This document shows, one piece after another, positions 25,542-34,651 of a stretch of DNA of 64,000 bases. The number at the start of each line of letters is the position of its first letter. The stretch's first letter is position 1. A program made the translations under genes and the position numbers. Below the pieces are notes generated by a model that saw only the letters and a list, made by a program, of their open reading frames with translations, was not told where the DNA came from and made no database searches. This DNA is from Brucella pseudintermedia (GTDB lineage: Bacteria > Pseudomonadota > Alphaproteobacteria > Rhizobiales > Rhizobiaceae), in the NCBI RefSeq assembly GCF_008932435.1, contig NZ_WBWE01000004.1, positions 1 to 64,000 of the forward strand. The letters are read 5' to 3'.

Positions 25542-27110
25542 ATGCTTGCCATTGATACCACGACCCATTCTGCGCCACCGTTTCTTGAGGTCAGAAACGT
25601 CAGGAAATCCTTTGGCGGCGTGAAAGCACTCAAAGACGTCAGCCTGACGATCGAGGCCGGACAAATCTACCATCTGATGGGAGAAAACGGTTGCGGCAAG
25701 AGCACGCTGATAAAAATCCTCTCAGGCGCACAACCAGCCGATGAGGGGCAGATATTGATTGACGGCGAGGTGACCGGCGCGCGAGCTGGCGACCTCGGTG
25801 CTATTGGAGCACTGCGTGCAGGGATAGAAACTGTTTATCAGGACCTGTCACTGCTTCCAAATCTCTCCGTGGCTGAAAATGTGGCATTTACCGAACAGCT
25901 CGTTGAAGCTTCCGGGCGCCTTGCCCGTCGGCTGAATATTTCCCTTCTGAACGAAACCGCGAGGCGTGCACTTGCCGAAGTGCATCTGCCGACTGACAAC
26001 GGGTTTCTTGCACGTCGGACCGATACGCTGCCGCTGGCCACCCGTCAGCTGATCGCCATTGCGCGCGCAGTCGCTTCCGAAGCGCGCCTCGTCATCATGG
26101 ACGAGCCGACGACATCGCTTACCCGGCAGGAAGTTGAAAATCTGCTGCATGTGGTTGAGCGCCTGCGCAGCAAAGGCGTCGCAGTCCTTTTCGTCACGCA
26201 CAAGCTTGATGAATGCAAATCGCTTGGCGGACGCGCCATCATCATGCGCGACGGGCTAAAGGTCGCCGAGCTTGATGTCGCCTTGCACAGCAAGGCAGAG
26301 TTCAGCCGTTGGATGACTGGCCGCGAAATCAGTGAAACACGCTATCGCACCGATCCCAAACTGGGCGAGGTCATGCTTGAGGTTGAAAAGCTTGGCGATG
26401 GCAAAGCATTCCGGGATGTTTCACTTACGCTCAGAAAGGGTGAAATTCTGGGCGTTACGGGACTGCTGGATTCCGGTCGCAACGAGCTCGCGCTTGCGCT
26501 TGCCGCCGTCAACCCTGCAACGAGCGGCACGGTGCGCATGAACGGGCAGGCGATCGCACCGCAGTCGACAGCGCAAGCTATCGAGCAGGGGATCGGTTAC
26601 GTGCCGGAAGACCGGCTGACTGAAGGTCTTTTTCTCGAGAAACCGATTCAGGACAATATCACCCTGCCGATCCTCGACCGGTTGCGCAATGCGCTCGGTG
26701 TCGTCAGCGCCAGGCGTGCGCGACGAGTTGCTGAGCAGAGCGTCGCCGATCTCCAGATTGTTGCGCCGGACGTGACCATCCCGGTGCAGTCCCTTTCGGG
26801 GGGCAATCAGCAGCGCGTTCTGATCGGCCGGTGGTTGACGATCAACCCGCAGCTTCTGATCCTGCATGGGCCGACCGTTGGGGTCGATGTCGGCTCGAAG
26901 GACACGATCTTCCGTATCATCCAGCGTCTGGCTGATGATGGCATGGGCGTTATCATCATCAGTGATGATTTGCCGGAGCTTTTGCAGAATTGTGACCGCA
27001 TTCTCGTCATGCGTCAGGGGCGCATCGTCGCAGCTCATGCTGCCGATGGGTTGACCGAAGATGCCATCTACCAATCCATGGCCAGCATGTCGAAAGAGGT
27101 GACGCAATGA
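25542..27110 (+). CDS. Sugar ABC transporter ATP-binding protein, two ATPase domains
   Basis: A 522-aa RbsA/LsrA-like protein. Domain 1 has Walker A GENGCGKST (near 47) and RLVIMDEPTTSL (near 185). Domain 2 has a degenerate nucleotide site, LLDSGRNE (near 310), the signature LSGGNQQRV (near 420) and LLILHGPTVGVDVG, where the usual DEPT is replaced by HGPT. That change suggests the second site may bind but not hydrolyse ATP. ATG 25542 has AGGAA upstream; an upstream frame start at 25413 overlaps the binding-protein gene. Its last four bases overlap the next permease start (ATGA). Confidence 0.9.
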   Translation: MLAIDTTTHSAPPFLEVRNVRKSFGGVKALKDVSLTIEAGQIYHLMGENGCGKSTLIKILSGAQPADEGQILIDGEVTGARAGDLGAIGALRAGIETVYQDLSLLPNLSVAENVAFTEQLVEASGRLARRLNISLLNETARRALAEVHLPTDNGFLARRTDTLPLATRQLIAIARAVASEARLVIMDEPTTSLTRQEVENLLHVVERLRSKGVAVLFVTHKLDECKSLGGRAIIMRDGLKVAELDVALHSKAEFSRWMTGREISETRYRTDPKLGEVMLEVEKLGDGKAFRDVSLTLRKGEILGVTGLLDSGRNELALALAAVNPATSGTVRMNGQAIAPQSTAQAIEQGIGYVPEDRLTEGLFLEKPIQDNITLPILDRLRNALGVVSARRARRVAEQSVADLQIVAPDVTIPVQSLSGGNQQRVLIGRWLTINPQLLILHGPTVGVDVGSKDTIFRIIQRLADDGMGVIIISDDLPELLQNCDRILVMRQGRIVAAHAADGLTEDAIYQSMASMSKEVTQ

Positions 27111-28138
27111 CCGAGATCGTATCTGCCAGCGTTGCGGATAAAGGCCAACGCAGCGTCGGGTCGCGCCTTTGGGACCTGTTGGGCCGTCGACCCGAAATCT
27201 TTACGCTACTGCTGATTATTGCGACCTGTCTGGCGGTTATCGGCGCCAATCCCGATTTCCTTCAGATGAGCAATATCGTGGATATTCTGCGCGCTTCTGT
27301 CGTGCGAGGCTTGTTCGCGATGGGCGTTCTGGTCGTGCTCGCTTCGGGCGGCATTGATGTTTCATTCACGGCGATTGCAGCCTTCGTGATGTATGCTCTT
27401 ACCATGCTGGTCACGAACTGGTTCCCCGAAATGCCGATGACGATCATTTTGATCCTCGCTGCAACAGGCGGCGCCGCCTTTGGGGCTCTGAACGGCCTGC
27501 TCGTCCAGAAGCTACAAGCGCCATCGCTGATCGTCACTATCGGCACGCAATATGTGATCCGCAGCTTTCTGCTGACATTCGTCGGAACCGCATTGTTCAT
27601 GAATATTCCGGTGGCGATGGATGCTTTCGGCAAGGCATCGCTTTTTACGCATCATGCATCGAACGGTGTCGTCTCGGTTCTGCCTGCAACCGTTCTGGTT
27701 CTCGTTGTTGCCGCTTTGGTGACATGGTTCATCCTTGAACGGACGCTGATGGGGCGGGCGATCTTCGCCGTCGGTGGCAATCCAGGTATTGCCGAGCGCC
27801 TTGGCATCAACCTCTTTCGCGTCCGTATTTTCGTCTTCGCCTATGCGGGGCTTCTGGCCGGTATCGCGGGTGTCGTTCACGTCTCGAGCAACCGTCTCGC
27901 CAATCCCTTCGACCTTGCCGGTATGGAGCTTGAAATCATCGCTGCCGTCGTTCTGGGCGGTGCCCGGATTACAGGCGGTTCGGGCTCCGTGATCGGGACG
28001 CTGTTGGGCGTGCTTCTAATCACGATCGTCAGCAATGTGCTGATTTTCGTGGGAATTCCAAGCACGTTGCAGCTTGCCATTGTGGGTATTTTCATCCTGT
28101 TGGCCGGCACGATCTTCGCCTTGCGCAATCGCAGCTGA
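27107..28138 (+). CDS. Sugar ABC transporter permease (second of two)
   Basis: A 343-aa RbsC/LsrD-family permease coupled by ATGA overlap to the ATPase gene. VVLASGGIDVSFTAIAAF (near 80) is the conserved loop, and FAVGGNPGIAERLGINLFRV (near 220) the ATPase-contact loop. GGARITGGSGSVIGTLLGV (near 285) is typical of the C-terminal part. It pairs with the permease at 23386. The unusual gene order permease, binding protein, ATPase, permease separates the two channel subunits. Confidence 0.9.
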   Translation: MTEIVSASVADKGQRSVGSRLWDLLGRRPEIFTLLLIIATCLAVIGANPDFLQMSNIVDILRASVVRGLFAMGVLVVLASGGIDVSFTAIAAFVMYALTMLVTNWFPEMPMTIILILAATGGAAFGALNGLLVQKLQAPSLIVTIGTQYVIRSFLLTFVGTALFMNIPVAMDAFGKASLFTHHASNGVVSVLPATVLVLVVAALVTWFILERTLMGRAIFAVGGNPGIAERLGINLFRVRIFVFAYAGLLAGIAGVVHVSSNRLANPFDLAGMELEIIAAVVLGGARITGGSGSVIGTLLGVLLITIVSNVLIFVGIPSTLQLAIVGIFILLAGTIFALRNRS

Positions 28139-28202
28139 AATCAAACTGGCCGCCCTGATGCCAATGCGCGAGGTGCGGCCTCACATATTTGGGGAGGTTT
28201 CC

Positions 28203-29147
28203 ATGTCACACGACGTGTCGGTCGTAGGGCTTTATATTCTTGATGTGCTGGGGCGGCCAGTCGATGCAATTCCGCCGGGCGGAAATGTTGAATTCATCGA
28301 TGAAATCCGGTTGACCGTTGCAGGCACCGCTGGCGGCACGGTGGTCGATCTGGCCAAGCTCGGCCTGAATTGCCTGGCCGTGGGTGCGGTTGGGGATGAT
28401 GAGAAGGCCGATTTCGTGATTGCGACGCTACAGAAGTTCGGTGTCGATACGGCGCAGATGCAGCGCCTCAACGGCGTGCCAACATCGTCGACGATCCTGA
28501 ATATCCGCCGCAACGGTGATCGCCCGGCCTTGCATGCGCGTGGGGCTTCGGATCATTTCGAGATCGCCGACAGTGCTCTCGACGCGGTGCTGGCGCCGCC
28601 GATCATCCATCTTGGTGGAACGGGCCTTCTGGCCAAGCTCGATGGCGAGCCAAGCCGGAAGCTCCTTGCCGAAGCGAAGGCGCGCGGAAGAACGACAACC
28701 TTCGACCTCCTTGGCGCAAATGATGGGACGCTGGATCTGATCGCTCCGCTTTTCCCGCATATCGACTACTTCATGCCTTCCATCGAGGAAGCGAAACAGA
28801 TTTCGGGTGCGGCGGATGTCGAAGGCGCCGGAACATTCTTTCTTGAGCGCGGCGTGAAGCATTGCGTGTTCACGCTGGGCGGCGATGGCGTCTGTTTCAT
28901 GGATGCATCGGGCGAGATCGTGCGCCAGCCTGCCTTCCAGATCGAGGTCGTGGACACGACCGGCTGCGGAGATGCTTTCGATGCTGGTTTCATCACGGCT
29001 TTGCATCGCAAGATGGATTTGAAAACGGCCCTGAATTTCGCTCAGGCGTCTGCCGCGCTGGTCGCAACCGGCCTTGGCTCGGATGCTGGCATTCGCTCCT
29101 TTGACGAAACGCTTGCATTCATGAACACTGTGCCTGTCCGGCAATAG
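28203..29147 (+). CDS. PfkB-family carbohydrate kinase
   Basis: A 314-aa ribokinase-like sugar kinase. An N-terminal GG motif is in VAGTAGGTVVDLAKLG (near 40-55), and the C-terminal signature DTTGCGDAFDAGF (near 253-265) carries the catalytic Asp; the anion-hole motif reads GCGD rather than GAGD. GGGGAGG precedes the ATG at 28203. It is the last gene of the importer operon, so it most likely phosphorylates the imported sugar or a keto form made from it. With the aldolase/dehydrogenase at 30395 this gives an import, phosphorylation and aldol cleavage scheme. The exact sugar is unknown. Confidence 0.9.
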   Translation: MSHDVSVVGLYILDVLGRPVDAIPPGGNVEFIDEIRLTVAGTAGGTVVDLAKLGLNCLAVGAVGDDEKADFVIATLQKFGVDTAQMQRLNGVPTSSTILNIRRNGDRPALHARGASDHFEIADSALDAVLAPPIIHLGGTGLLAKLDGEPSRKLLAEAKARGRTTTFDLLGANDGTLDLIAPLFPHIDYFMPSIEEAKQISGAADVEGAGTFFLERGVKHCVFTLGGDGVCFMDASGEIVRQPAFQIEVVDTTGCGDAFDAGFITALHRKMDLKTALNFAQASAALVATGLGSDAGIRSFDETLAFMNTVPVRQ

Positions 29148-29188
29148 ACCATTTGAAGGCGGGTGGGTTAGAAGATCTGCCTCGCCTT

Positions 29189-30169
29189 CTATTCAGCAAG
29201 CAGCCTCTCGGCCGCATCCATGTCGGTCACCAGATGCGTGGCATAACCACCCGCCAGAACAGCGCGGATCGCTTCCACCTTCTGCGCGCCGCCCGCAACG
29301 CAAAGCCTCTTTGGCACACCGCGCAGTTCATCAAGCTCGATGCCGATCACGCGGCGGTCAAGCTCGCGGACAATCTGTTTGCCGTCGCTATCGAGAAAGT
29401 GGCAAATCAGAACTGCCGCTGCCCCTTCGCGAGCATAAGCATCGATTTCCTCTTTGCTGGTGACGTCGGCGATGCGCATTGTGCTTTCGGCAGCAAGGCC
29501 GCCGACTCCGAACACGATCATGCTGGCGTGGGCGATCAGTTCAAACTGCCGCTGGAGCACGGGCTCTCCCATCAGGGCGTCACGCAGTTCAGCCGTGCTG
29601 AGCACCGCGGGAGCCAGCATGTTGACGCTTGTGGCCCCCATGTTGCGTGCCATGATCGACGTGCAAAGCTCGGCTGAAAATTCCCTTTTGCCGATGGAGG
29701 AGCCGGTAACTTGCACGACGGTCAACCCTTCCATGGGCTGGGGCAATGAAATTGCGTCGGCGATGGCGAGTACTGTGCGCCCCCACGAAACACAGATGGT
29801 GTCGCCGGGCTTCACCATGCGTTCCATCAATCGCGCGCCACCAGCTCCGAGCGCTTTCAGGCGGGCTTCGGTCGTAAACGATTTTTCCGATGGAATGACG
29901 AGCGCTTCCGATAGTCCAAACCGCGCCGCCAATTTGCGGGCGATATGTGTGCGCGTGGCGATCTCGGAATCCATCAGGATGCGCACCACGCCCCTTTGTC
30001 GCGCTTCCTGCAGATAGTTGACGATGGTTGCGCGGGAAACCCCGATCATCTGCGCAATTTCGTTCTGGGTCAGCTGGTTCTCGTAATAGAGCCATGCCGC
30101 CCAGACGACGGCGTCATCGAACTCGGCCGGGATGGCATGCGCAGACAGTGTCCGATCGCCCGATGTCAT
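29189..30169 (-). CDS. SorC-family sugar-binding transcriptional regulator
   Basis: A 326-aa SorC/DeoR-type regulator with an N-terminal HTH (TQNEIAQMIGVSRATIVNYL, about 38-57) and a C-terminal sugar-phosphate-binding domain (GLTVVQVTGSSIGKREF near 145, LCVAGGAQKVEAIRAVLAGG near 285). Its HTH is clearly paralogous to that of the fused SorC-DhaK protein (shared RAT..YL..AR.RG.V). ATG 30169 has AGGA upstream. It faces the kinase gene convergently and diverges from the aldolase gene at 30395, with a TGACAAATGTCA-like site in its own promoter. Regulation of operons 23386-29147 and 30395 is likely. Confidence 0.9.
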   Translation of the reverse strand: MTSGDRTLSAHAIPAEFDDAVVWAAWLYYENQLTQNEIAQMIGVSRATIVNYLQEARQRGVVRILMDSEIATRTHIARKLAARFGLSEALVIPSEKSFTTEARLKALGAGGARLMERMVKPGDTICVSWGRTVLAIADAISLPQPMEGLTVVQVTGSSIGKREFSAELCTSIMARNMGATSVNMLAPAVLSTAELRDALMGEPVLQRQFELIAHASMIVFGVGGLAAESTMRIADVTSKEEIDAYAREGAAAVLICHFLDSDGKQIVRELDRRVIGIELDELRGVPKRLCVAGGAQKVEAIRAVLAGGYATHLVTDMDAAERLLAE

Positions 30170-30244
30170 ACTCGTTTCCTGTTGTCTCTGTTGTGCCTGA
30201 GTTGCACAGAAATGCCTTTCGATCAACTCGACAATCAATCGAGT

Positions 30245-30256
30245 TGACTAATGTCA
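30245..30256. promoter_or_regulatory. Candidate SorC operator
   Basis: TGACTAATGTCA, one mismatch from the palindrome TGACAAATGTCA found twice at 23174-23297. It lies in the 225-bp divergent gap between the SorC gene and the aldolase gene. Confidence 0.45.
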
Positions 30257-30394
30257 GTTAATGGTGTCAATTGTATAGGAGCGGAAGAGGAATCTCCACA
30301 AGTCTTCGTTGCGCCATGGAAAATGCCCGGTTTTCCATGAAGGCGCCTTTGTGTCTGCACATTGACGAGCAGAACAGAAGCTAAGGAACGGCAG

Positions 30395-32452
30395 ATGAAA
30401 TCAAATTGGTCACAGGCGGATTTCGACAGGATCGTCGGCGCATACGAAAAGGCAGGCGTGAACCGCGATGTAGCGATCCGCACCTACACAACGCGTCTTC
30501 TGGGTTCCGAGCCGAAGCTGGTCTTGCACGGCGGGGGCAATACGTCGGTCAAAACCAGGCTGATCGATCACGATGGCAGCGAAGTTTCGGTGCTCTGTGT
30601 CAAGGGCAGCGGCTGGGATATGGGCAAGATAGAGCCAGCCGGTCTTCCCGCCCTGCATCTGGAACCGTTGAAGGCCATGGTAAACTACGAGACCTTGTCG
30701 GATGACGATATGGTCATGTTGCAGCGCCGCCTGCTGCTCGATCCGGCTTCACCGAACCCGTCTGTGGAAGCCATTCTTCACGCCATCCTGCCGTTCAAGC
30801 ACGTGGACCACACACACGCAAACGCAATCGTCGCGCTCACCAATCAGCCAGGCGGCGAAGAGATCATCCGGGACGTTTTTCCGGAGATGATTATCGTGCC
30901 CTATGTCATGCCCGGCTTCGATCTTTCGAAGGCGTGCCTGAAGGCATTCTCCGCAAGGCCGGATGCCCCCGGAATGATCCTGCTGAAGCATGGCATCTTC
31001 ACCTGGTCGGAGGACCCGCGTGAAGCCTATGAGAACATGATCGCCGCGATTGATCGTGCCGAAAAGCGTATTGCCCAAGGCAAGCCTCGCCCTTTCGGGA
31101 CGGCGAGCGTTGTGCAACCGATTAAAGCCATGGCTTCGGTCGCGGATATCGCGCCGATATTGCGTGGCGCAATTGCGCTTCCCGGAAAGGAAGAGGGGAG
31201 GCCGCGCCGCTTCATTCTGGAGCACCGCGTCAATGACGATATTCTTGATTTTTGCGGGACCCCGAATGTCGCGGATCTGGTGCGGCGTGGAAATGCGACA
31301 CCGGAACATGTCATTCATATCAAGCGTTTTGGCGTTGCGTTGCCAACGCCGGAAGCGGATGATCTTGAGGCATGGACAGCCAGCGTCAAGGCGGCTGTCG
31401 CCGCTTATGCGGCAGACTACACGGCCTATTTCGAACGTAACAATGCCCGGGTCGGAGGCGGCAAGAAGATGCTCGATCCGATGCCGCGCGTTTTCTATGT
31501 CGATGGCGTCGGGCTGTTTGCTGCCGGCAACACTCAGAAATCCGCTCGCATCTGCGCGGACGTCGCCGAAGCGACGATTGAGGTCATTCGCGGCGCTGAA
31601 GGTATCGACCGGTTCGAAGCACTTTCCGAAGAAGACCTTTTCGACATCGAATATTGGTCGCTGGAGCAGGCAAAGCTTACCAAGCTGACGGAAAAGCCGC
31701 TGACGCGACAGGTGGCGGTGGTGACAGGTGGCGCAGGTGGCCTTGGTCTCGCCATTGCGGAGCAACTGAAAAGCCAGGGCGCGGAACTCGCATTGATCGA
31801 TATTGATGCGGAGCGGGTTGCTGCGGAAGCGAAGCGACTGGGGGGCTTTGCGGTTTCATGCGATTTGACCGATCCTGCCGCGGCGAACAATGCGCTCGCG
31901 CAGATTGCTGAGGAATTCGGTGGTGTCGATATACTGGTTTCCAATGCAGGTGCAGCTTTCCAGGGCGCGTTGACCTCAGTCAATGATGATCTGTTCAAGG
32001 CGGCATTCGATCTCAATTTCTGGAGCCATCATTATATTGCGCGAGCTGCAGTCAAAATGATGCAGAAGCAGAAAACCGGCGGCGCGATCGTGTTCAATGT
32101 CAGCAAGCAGGCCGTAAATCCCGGCCCGGATTTTGGTCCCTACGGCACTTCCAAAGCAGCATTGATGGCCCTGATGCGTCAATACTCTCTGGAACACGCC
32201 GCCGATGGCATCACGGTAAACGCGGTCAATCCCGACCGGATACGCACAGGGCTTATGACTGACGAGATGGTCGAAGAACGAGCGCGTGCGAGAGGCGTGA
32301 CACCAGAGGTCTATATGCGAGGCAATCTGCTGAAGCGGGAAGTCTCTGGCGATGATGTTGCCGAAGCGGTTCTGCATCTGGTGCAAGCGCGCACGTCCAC
32401 CGGAGCCGTCATTACCGTAGACGGAGGCAATGTAGCGGCAATGCTGAGATAA
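30395..32452 (+). CDS. Bifunctional class II aldolase / short-chain dehydrogenase, RhaD-like fusion
   Basis: A 685-aa two-domain enzyme. Residues 1 to about 430 are a class II (zinc) aldolase/epimerase domain with HGGGNTS (near 46), HVDHTHANAI (near 136) and KHGIFTW supplying metal histidines. Residues about 440-685 are an SDR with VVTGGAGGLG, SNAGAAF and YGTSKAAL. Proteins of this layout act in rhamnose and related pathways as 1-phosphate aldolase plus dehydrogenase for the lactaldehyde or aldehyde product. The start follows AAGGA. Together with the PfkB kinase it would cleave a ketose 1-phosphate to dihydroxyacetone phosphate and an aldehyde. No rhamnose isomerase is present, so rhamnose itself is not established. 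Confidence 0.9.
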   Translation: MKSNWSQADFDRIVGAYEKAGVNRDVAIRTYTTRLLGSEPKLVLHGGGNTSVKTRLIDHDGSEVSVLCVKGSGWDMGKIEPAGLPALHLEPLKAMVNYETLSDDDMVMLQRRLLLDPASPNPSVEAILHAILPFKHVDHTHANAIVALTNQPGGEEIIRDVFPEMIIVPYVMPGFDLSKACLKAFSARPDAPGMILLKHGIFTWSEDPREAYENMIAAIDRAEKRIAQGKPRPFGTASVVQPIKAMASVADIAPILRGAIALPGKEEGRPRRFILEHRVNDDILDFCGTPNVADLVRRGNATPEHVIHIKRFGVALPTPEADDLEAWTASVKAAVAAYAADYTAYFERNNARVGGGKKMLDPMPRVFYVDGVGLFAAGNTQKSARICADVAEATIEVIRGAEGIDRFEALSEEDLFDIEYWSLEQAKLTKLTEKPLTRQVAVVTGGAGGLGLAIAEQLKSQGAELALIDIDAERVAAEAKRLGGFAVSCDLTDPAAANNALAQIAEEFGGVDILVSNAGAAFQGALTSVNDDLFKAAFDLNFWSHHYIARAAVKMMQKQKTGGAIVFNVSKQAVNPGPDFGPYGTSKAALMALMRQYSLEHAADGITVNAVNPDRIRTGLMTDEMVEERARARGVTPEVYMRGNLLKREVSGDDVAEAVLHLVQARTSTGAVITVDGGNVAAMLR

Positions 32453-32720
32453 TGCCTCAACCATACAGTATAAGTTCGTCTAACGGTTGGCTTTAATATA
32501 TAATTTAATAATGTCTAATATATCTGATATAAATATGGAAGTGATAGTCAATATTTCTGTAATATTAACCAAGATTTCTTCCATATATTGTTTTATAGTA
32601 TTTCCATTCTACAAACTAAATGTTTTTTCATTTCGCTGAAGGGCGAGCATTAGATTTTGCCATGTGCGCCGCCCTTCGCGATCTCTCTGATTTAAGGCGC
32701 CGCTGGTGCGAGGAGAAAGC
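32453..32720. other. AT-rich intergenic region before the choloylglycine hydrolase gene
   Basis: About 268 bp; 32485-32635 is strikingly AT-rich against the GC-rich surroundings and holds no gene. A 7-bp hairpin (GAAGGGC near 32638 with GCCCTTC near 32671) follows. The composition suggests a strong promoter zone, a silencer-bound region or a boundary of acquired DNA. Confidence 0.45.
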
Positions 32721-33845
32721 ATGTCTGACAGTCTTTCATTCTGGAAAACTTCCTGTCGAATGTTGGCGCGCGGCGTTGCTGTGACGCTTGTAACGGCAGG
32801 CCTTATCCTGACTCAGGCCGCTTATGCATGCACCAGCTTCGTTCTGCCATCGACGGACGGTGGCTTCGTTTATGGTCGCACGATGGAGTTTGGATTCAAG
32901 ATCGATTCCAAAATGATCATGATTCCGCGCAGCTTCGAGATGACCTCGCAGCTTTCGGCCGCAACAGCCGGCAAGAAGTGGCAAGCCAAATATGCCACAA
33001 TCGGCATGAACGCTTTTGATCTTCCCGCGCTAGTTGACGGTATGAATGAAAAAGGACTGGCAGGGGGCATACTTTTTTTCCCGGGATTTGCACAATACAC
33101 CGATCCTTCCACGGTGAAGCCGGAAAACAGCCTTACCCCCTGGGATTTTCTGAGTTGGGCTCTCGGCAATTTTTCGACAGTCGCAGAAGTGAAAGCTGCG
33201 CTTGAAACAGTTAGTGTCGTTGGCGTCGTGCAGGCCGATATGGGCTTCACACCAGGTGTGCACTATACCCTGCACGATGCAACAGGCGCCTCCATCGTAA
33301 TTGAGCCGACCGACGGCAAACTCAAAGTCTTCGACAATCCGCTCAGTGTACTGACCAACGCGCCCTCCTTCGATTGGCATATGACCAATCTGCGCAATTA
33401 TGTGAATCTGCGTCCGATGAATGTGGAGCCGCTTAAAATCAATGATGCGACCATCCAACCATTAGGTGAAGGATCCGGCATGCTCGGCATACCGGGCGAT
33501 GCAACGCCGCCTTCGCGCTTTGTGCGTGTCAGCGCCAGCATTCTATCGGCCCGAAAAGTGCCGAGCGGCATCCAAAGCGTGCGTCTGGCCGAACACATTC
33601 TCAACGGTTTCGATATTCCTATCGGTCTCGTTCAGAATGCGGCAAATGACCAGCAAGAAGGCATGGACTACACACAGTGGTCGACAATAGCGGACATGAA
33701 AAATAACGTTTACTATGTCAAAACCTATGAGGAACAGATTCTGCGCGGCGTCACCTTCAAGGATCTTGACCTTAATGCCAAGGAACTTCTGACCATCAGG
33801 ATTCCAACGACGGTGGACGCATTGCCGGTTTTGCAGCAGAAATAA
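32721..33845 (+). CDS. Choloylglycine hydrolase family protein (periplasmic Ntn hydrolase)
   Basis: A 374-aa linear-amide C-N hydrolase with a signal peptide (about 1-36) ending QAAYA just before Cys. In this family the N-terminal cysteine exposed by cleavage is the nucleophile, and here CTSFVLPSTDGGFVYGRTME supplies it with the conserved Arg. Asn/Asp positions in GMNEKGLAGG (near 112) also match. Members cleave conjugated bile salts, penicillin V or acyl-homoserine lactones. A Brucella homologue is known for bile-salt hydrolase activity and host persistence; whether this is its orthologue was not tested. GAGGAG precedes the ATG. Single gene, with a strong terminator after it. Confidence 0.9.
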   Translation: MSDSLSFWKTSCRMLARGVAVTLVTAGLILTQAAYACTSFVLPSTDGGFVYGRTMEFGFKIDSKMIMIPRSFEMTSQLSAATAGKKWQAKYATIGMNAFDLPALVDGMNEKGLAGGILFFPGFAQYTDPSTVKPENSLTPWDFLSWALGNFSTVAEVKAALETVSVVGVVQADMGFTPGVHYTLHDATGASIVIEPTDGKLKVFDNPLSVLTNAPSFDWHMTNLRNYVNLRPMNVEPLKINDATIQPLGEGSGMLGIPGDATPPSRFVRVSASILSARKVPSGIQSVRLAEHILNGFDIPIGLVQNAANDQQEGMDYTQWSTIADMKNNVYYVKTYEEQILRGVTFKDLDLNAKELLTIRIPTTVDALPVLQQK

Positions 33846-33852
33846 GGGCGAG

Positions 33853-33874
33853 GAGCGGCGAGAGCCGCTCTTTT
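33853..33874 (+). terminator. Rho-independent terminator
   Basis: GAGCGGC pairs with GCCGCTC (33864-33870) around a GAGA loop and is followed by TTTT. It closes the choloylglycine hydrolase gene. Confidence 0.85.
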
Positions 33875-33889
33875 GCTTCCTGGATACGA

Positions 33890-34468
33890 TCAGGCATCAG
33901 TTCTTTGTCTTTGAATCTTGTGCACGGACGCTGGTGGAATATTGCGAAACGACCGGCCAATCTCTTTTGATTTCAGCCCGAGTTCAGCGAGCAGTTCTGT
34001 ATTGACCGGACAGCGCATCGCATAAGTGAACTGATAGAATGAGCCGAACGGGGCCAGATAATGAAAGCTTCCTCGCAAGACGGCTTCCACCTGCACAATA
34101 TTCATTGCCAGAAGGCCAAGGCCGCTGATGATGTTCCTGCAGGACCCGCGTGGTGCAATATCCAGATCGGCAAGCTGGGTTGCGTCCGCCTGAATGATCG
34201 TTGAACGCGGAAAGCGCTTGCGCAGCATACTTACAAAATCAGGATTGAATTCGATCAATATCAGATCGCGCGGATCGACGCCCCGTTTGAGCAGCGCATA
34301 AGTGAACACGCCCGTTCCCGGACCCAGTTCGATAACCGGGCCGGTGCCCGGGTTGATTTCGCGCGTTATCAGCCGGGCGAGGGAGGGCCCGGAGGGTGCA
34401 ATTGCGGCAGTTAGCAGCGGATTGCGCAGCCAGGCAGCAAAGAAGGGAACGAAATCGGCAATTGGCAT
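33890..34468 (-). CDS. PmtA-like phospholipid N-methyltransferase / SAM-dependent methyltransferase
   Basis: A 192-aa class I methyltransferase. The SAM-binding glycine motif VIELGPGTGVFTYALL is near 45-60, with an acidic motif LILIEFNPDF near 69-78. The length and the N-terminal amphipathic start (MPIADFVPFFAAWLRNP) match rhizobial PmtA and rRNA-adenine-dimethylase-like lipid methyltransferases, which make phosphatidylcholine from phosphatidylethanolamine at the inner membrane. GAGGAG precedes the ATG. It diverges from the response-regulator gene at 34652, which may control it. The exact substrate is not proven. Confidence 0.78.
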   Translation of the reverse strand: MPIADFVPFFAAWLRNPLLTAAIAPSGPSLARLITREINPGTGPVIELGPGTGVFTYALLKRGVDPRDLILIEFNPDFVSMLRKRFPRSTIIQADATQLADLDIAPRGSCRNIISGLGLLAMNIVQVEAVLRGSFHYLAPFGSFYQFTYAMRCPVNTELLAELGLKSKEIGRSFRNIPPASVHKIQRQRTDA

Positions 34469-34651
34469 TCGGCGGCTCCTCGTGGAAACTGTTCGCCGGT
34501 TCGTCGGCAGAACCGCTGAAATTTCGAAGATTCACCTGTCAAAAACCTGTCGTTCCGCTCGGTTGTAATTCAAGAACGGCTGGCCAATGCCAGCCTCATG
34601 CCAGCCACGATGGGTACATTGAGCAAATGCGCGCAAGAAAAGGCACGACGA

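Noticed and set aside
23386-29147. Autoinducer-2 (lsr) operon
   Set aside because: Two permeases and an LsrB-like protein are present, but the kinase is PfkB rather than FGGY LsrK, and no lsrF or lsrG homologue is seen.
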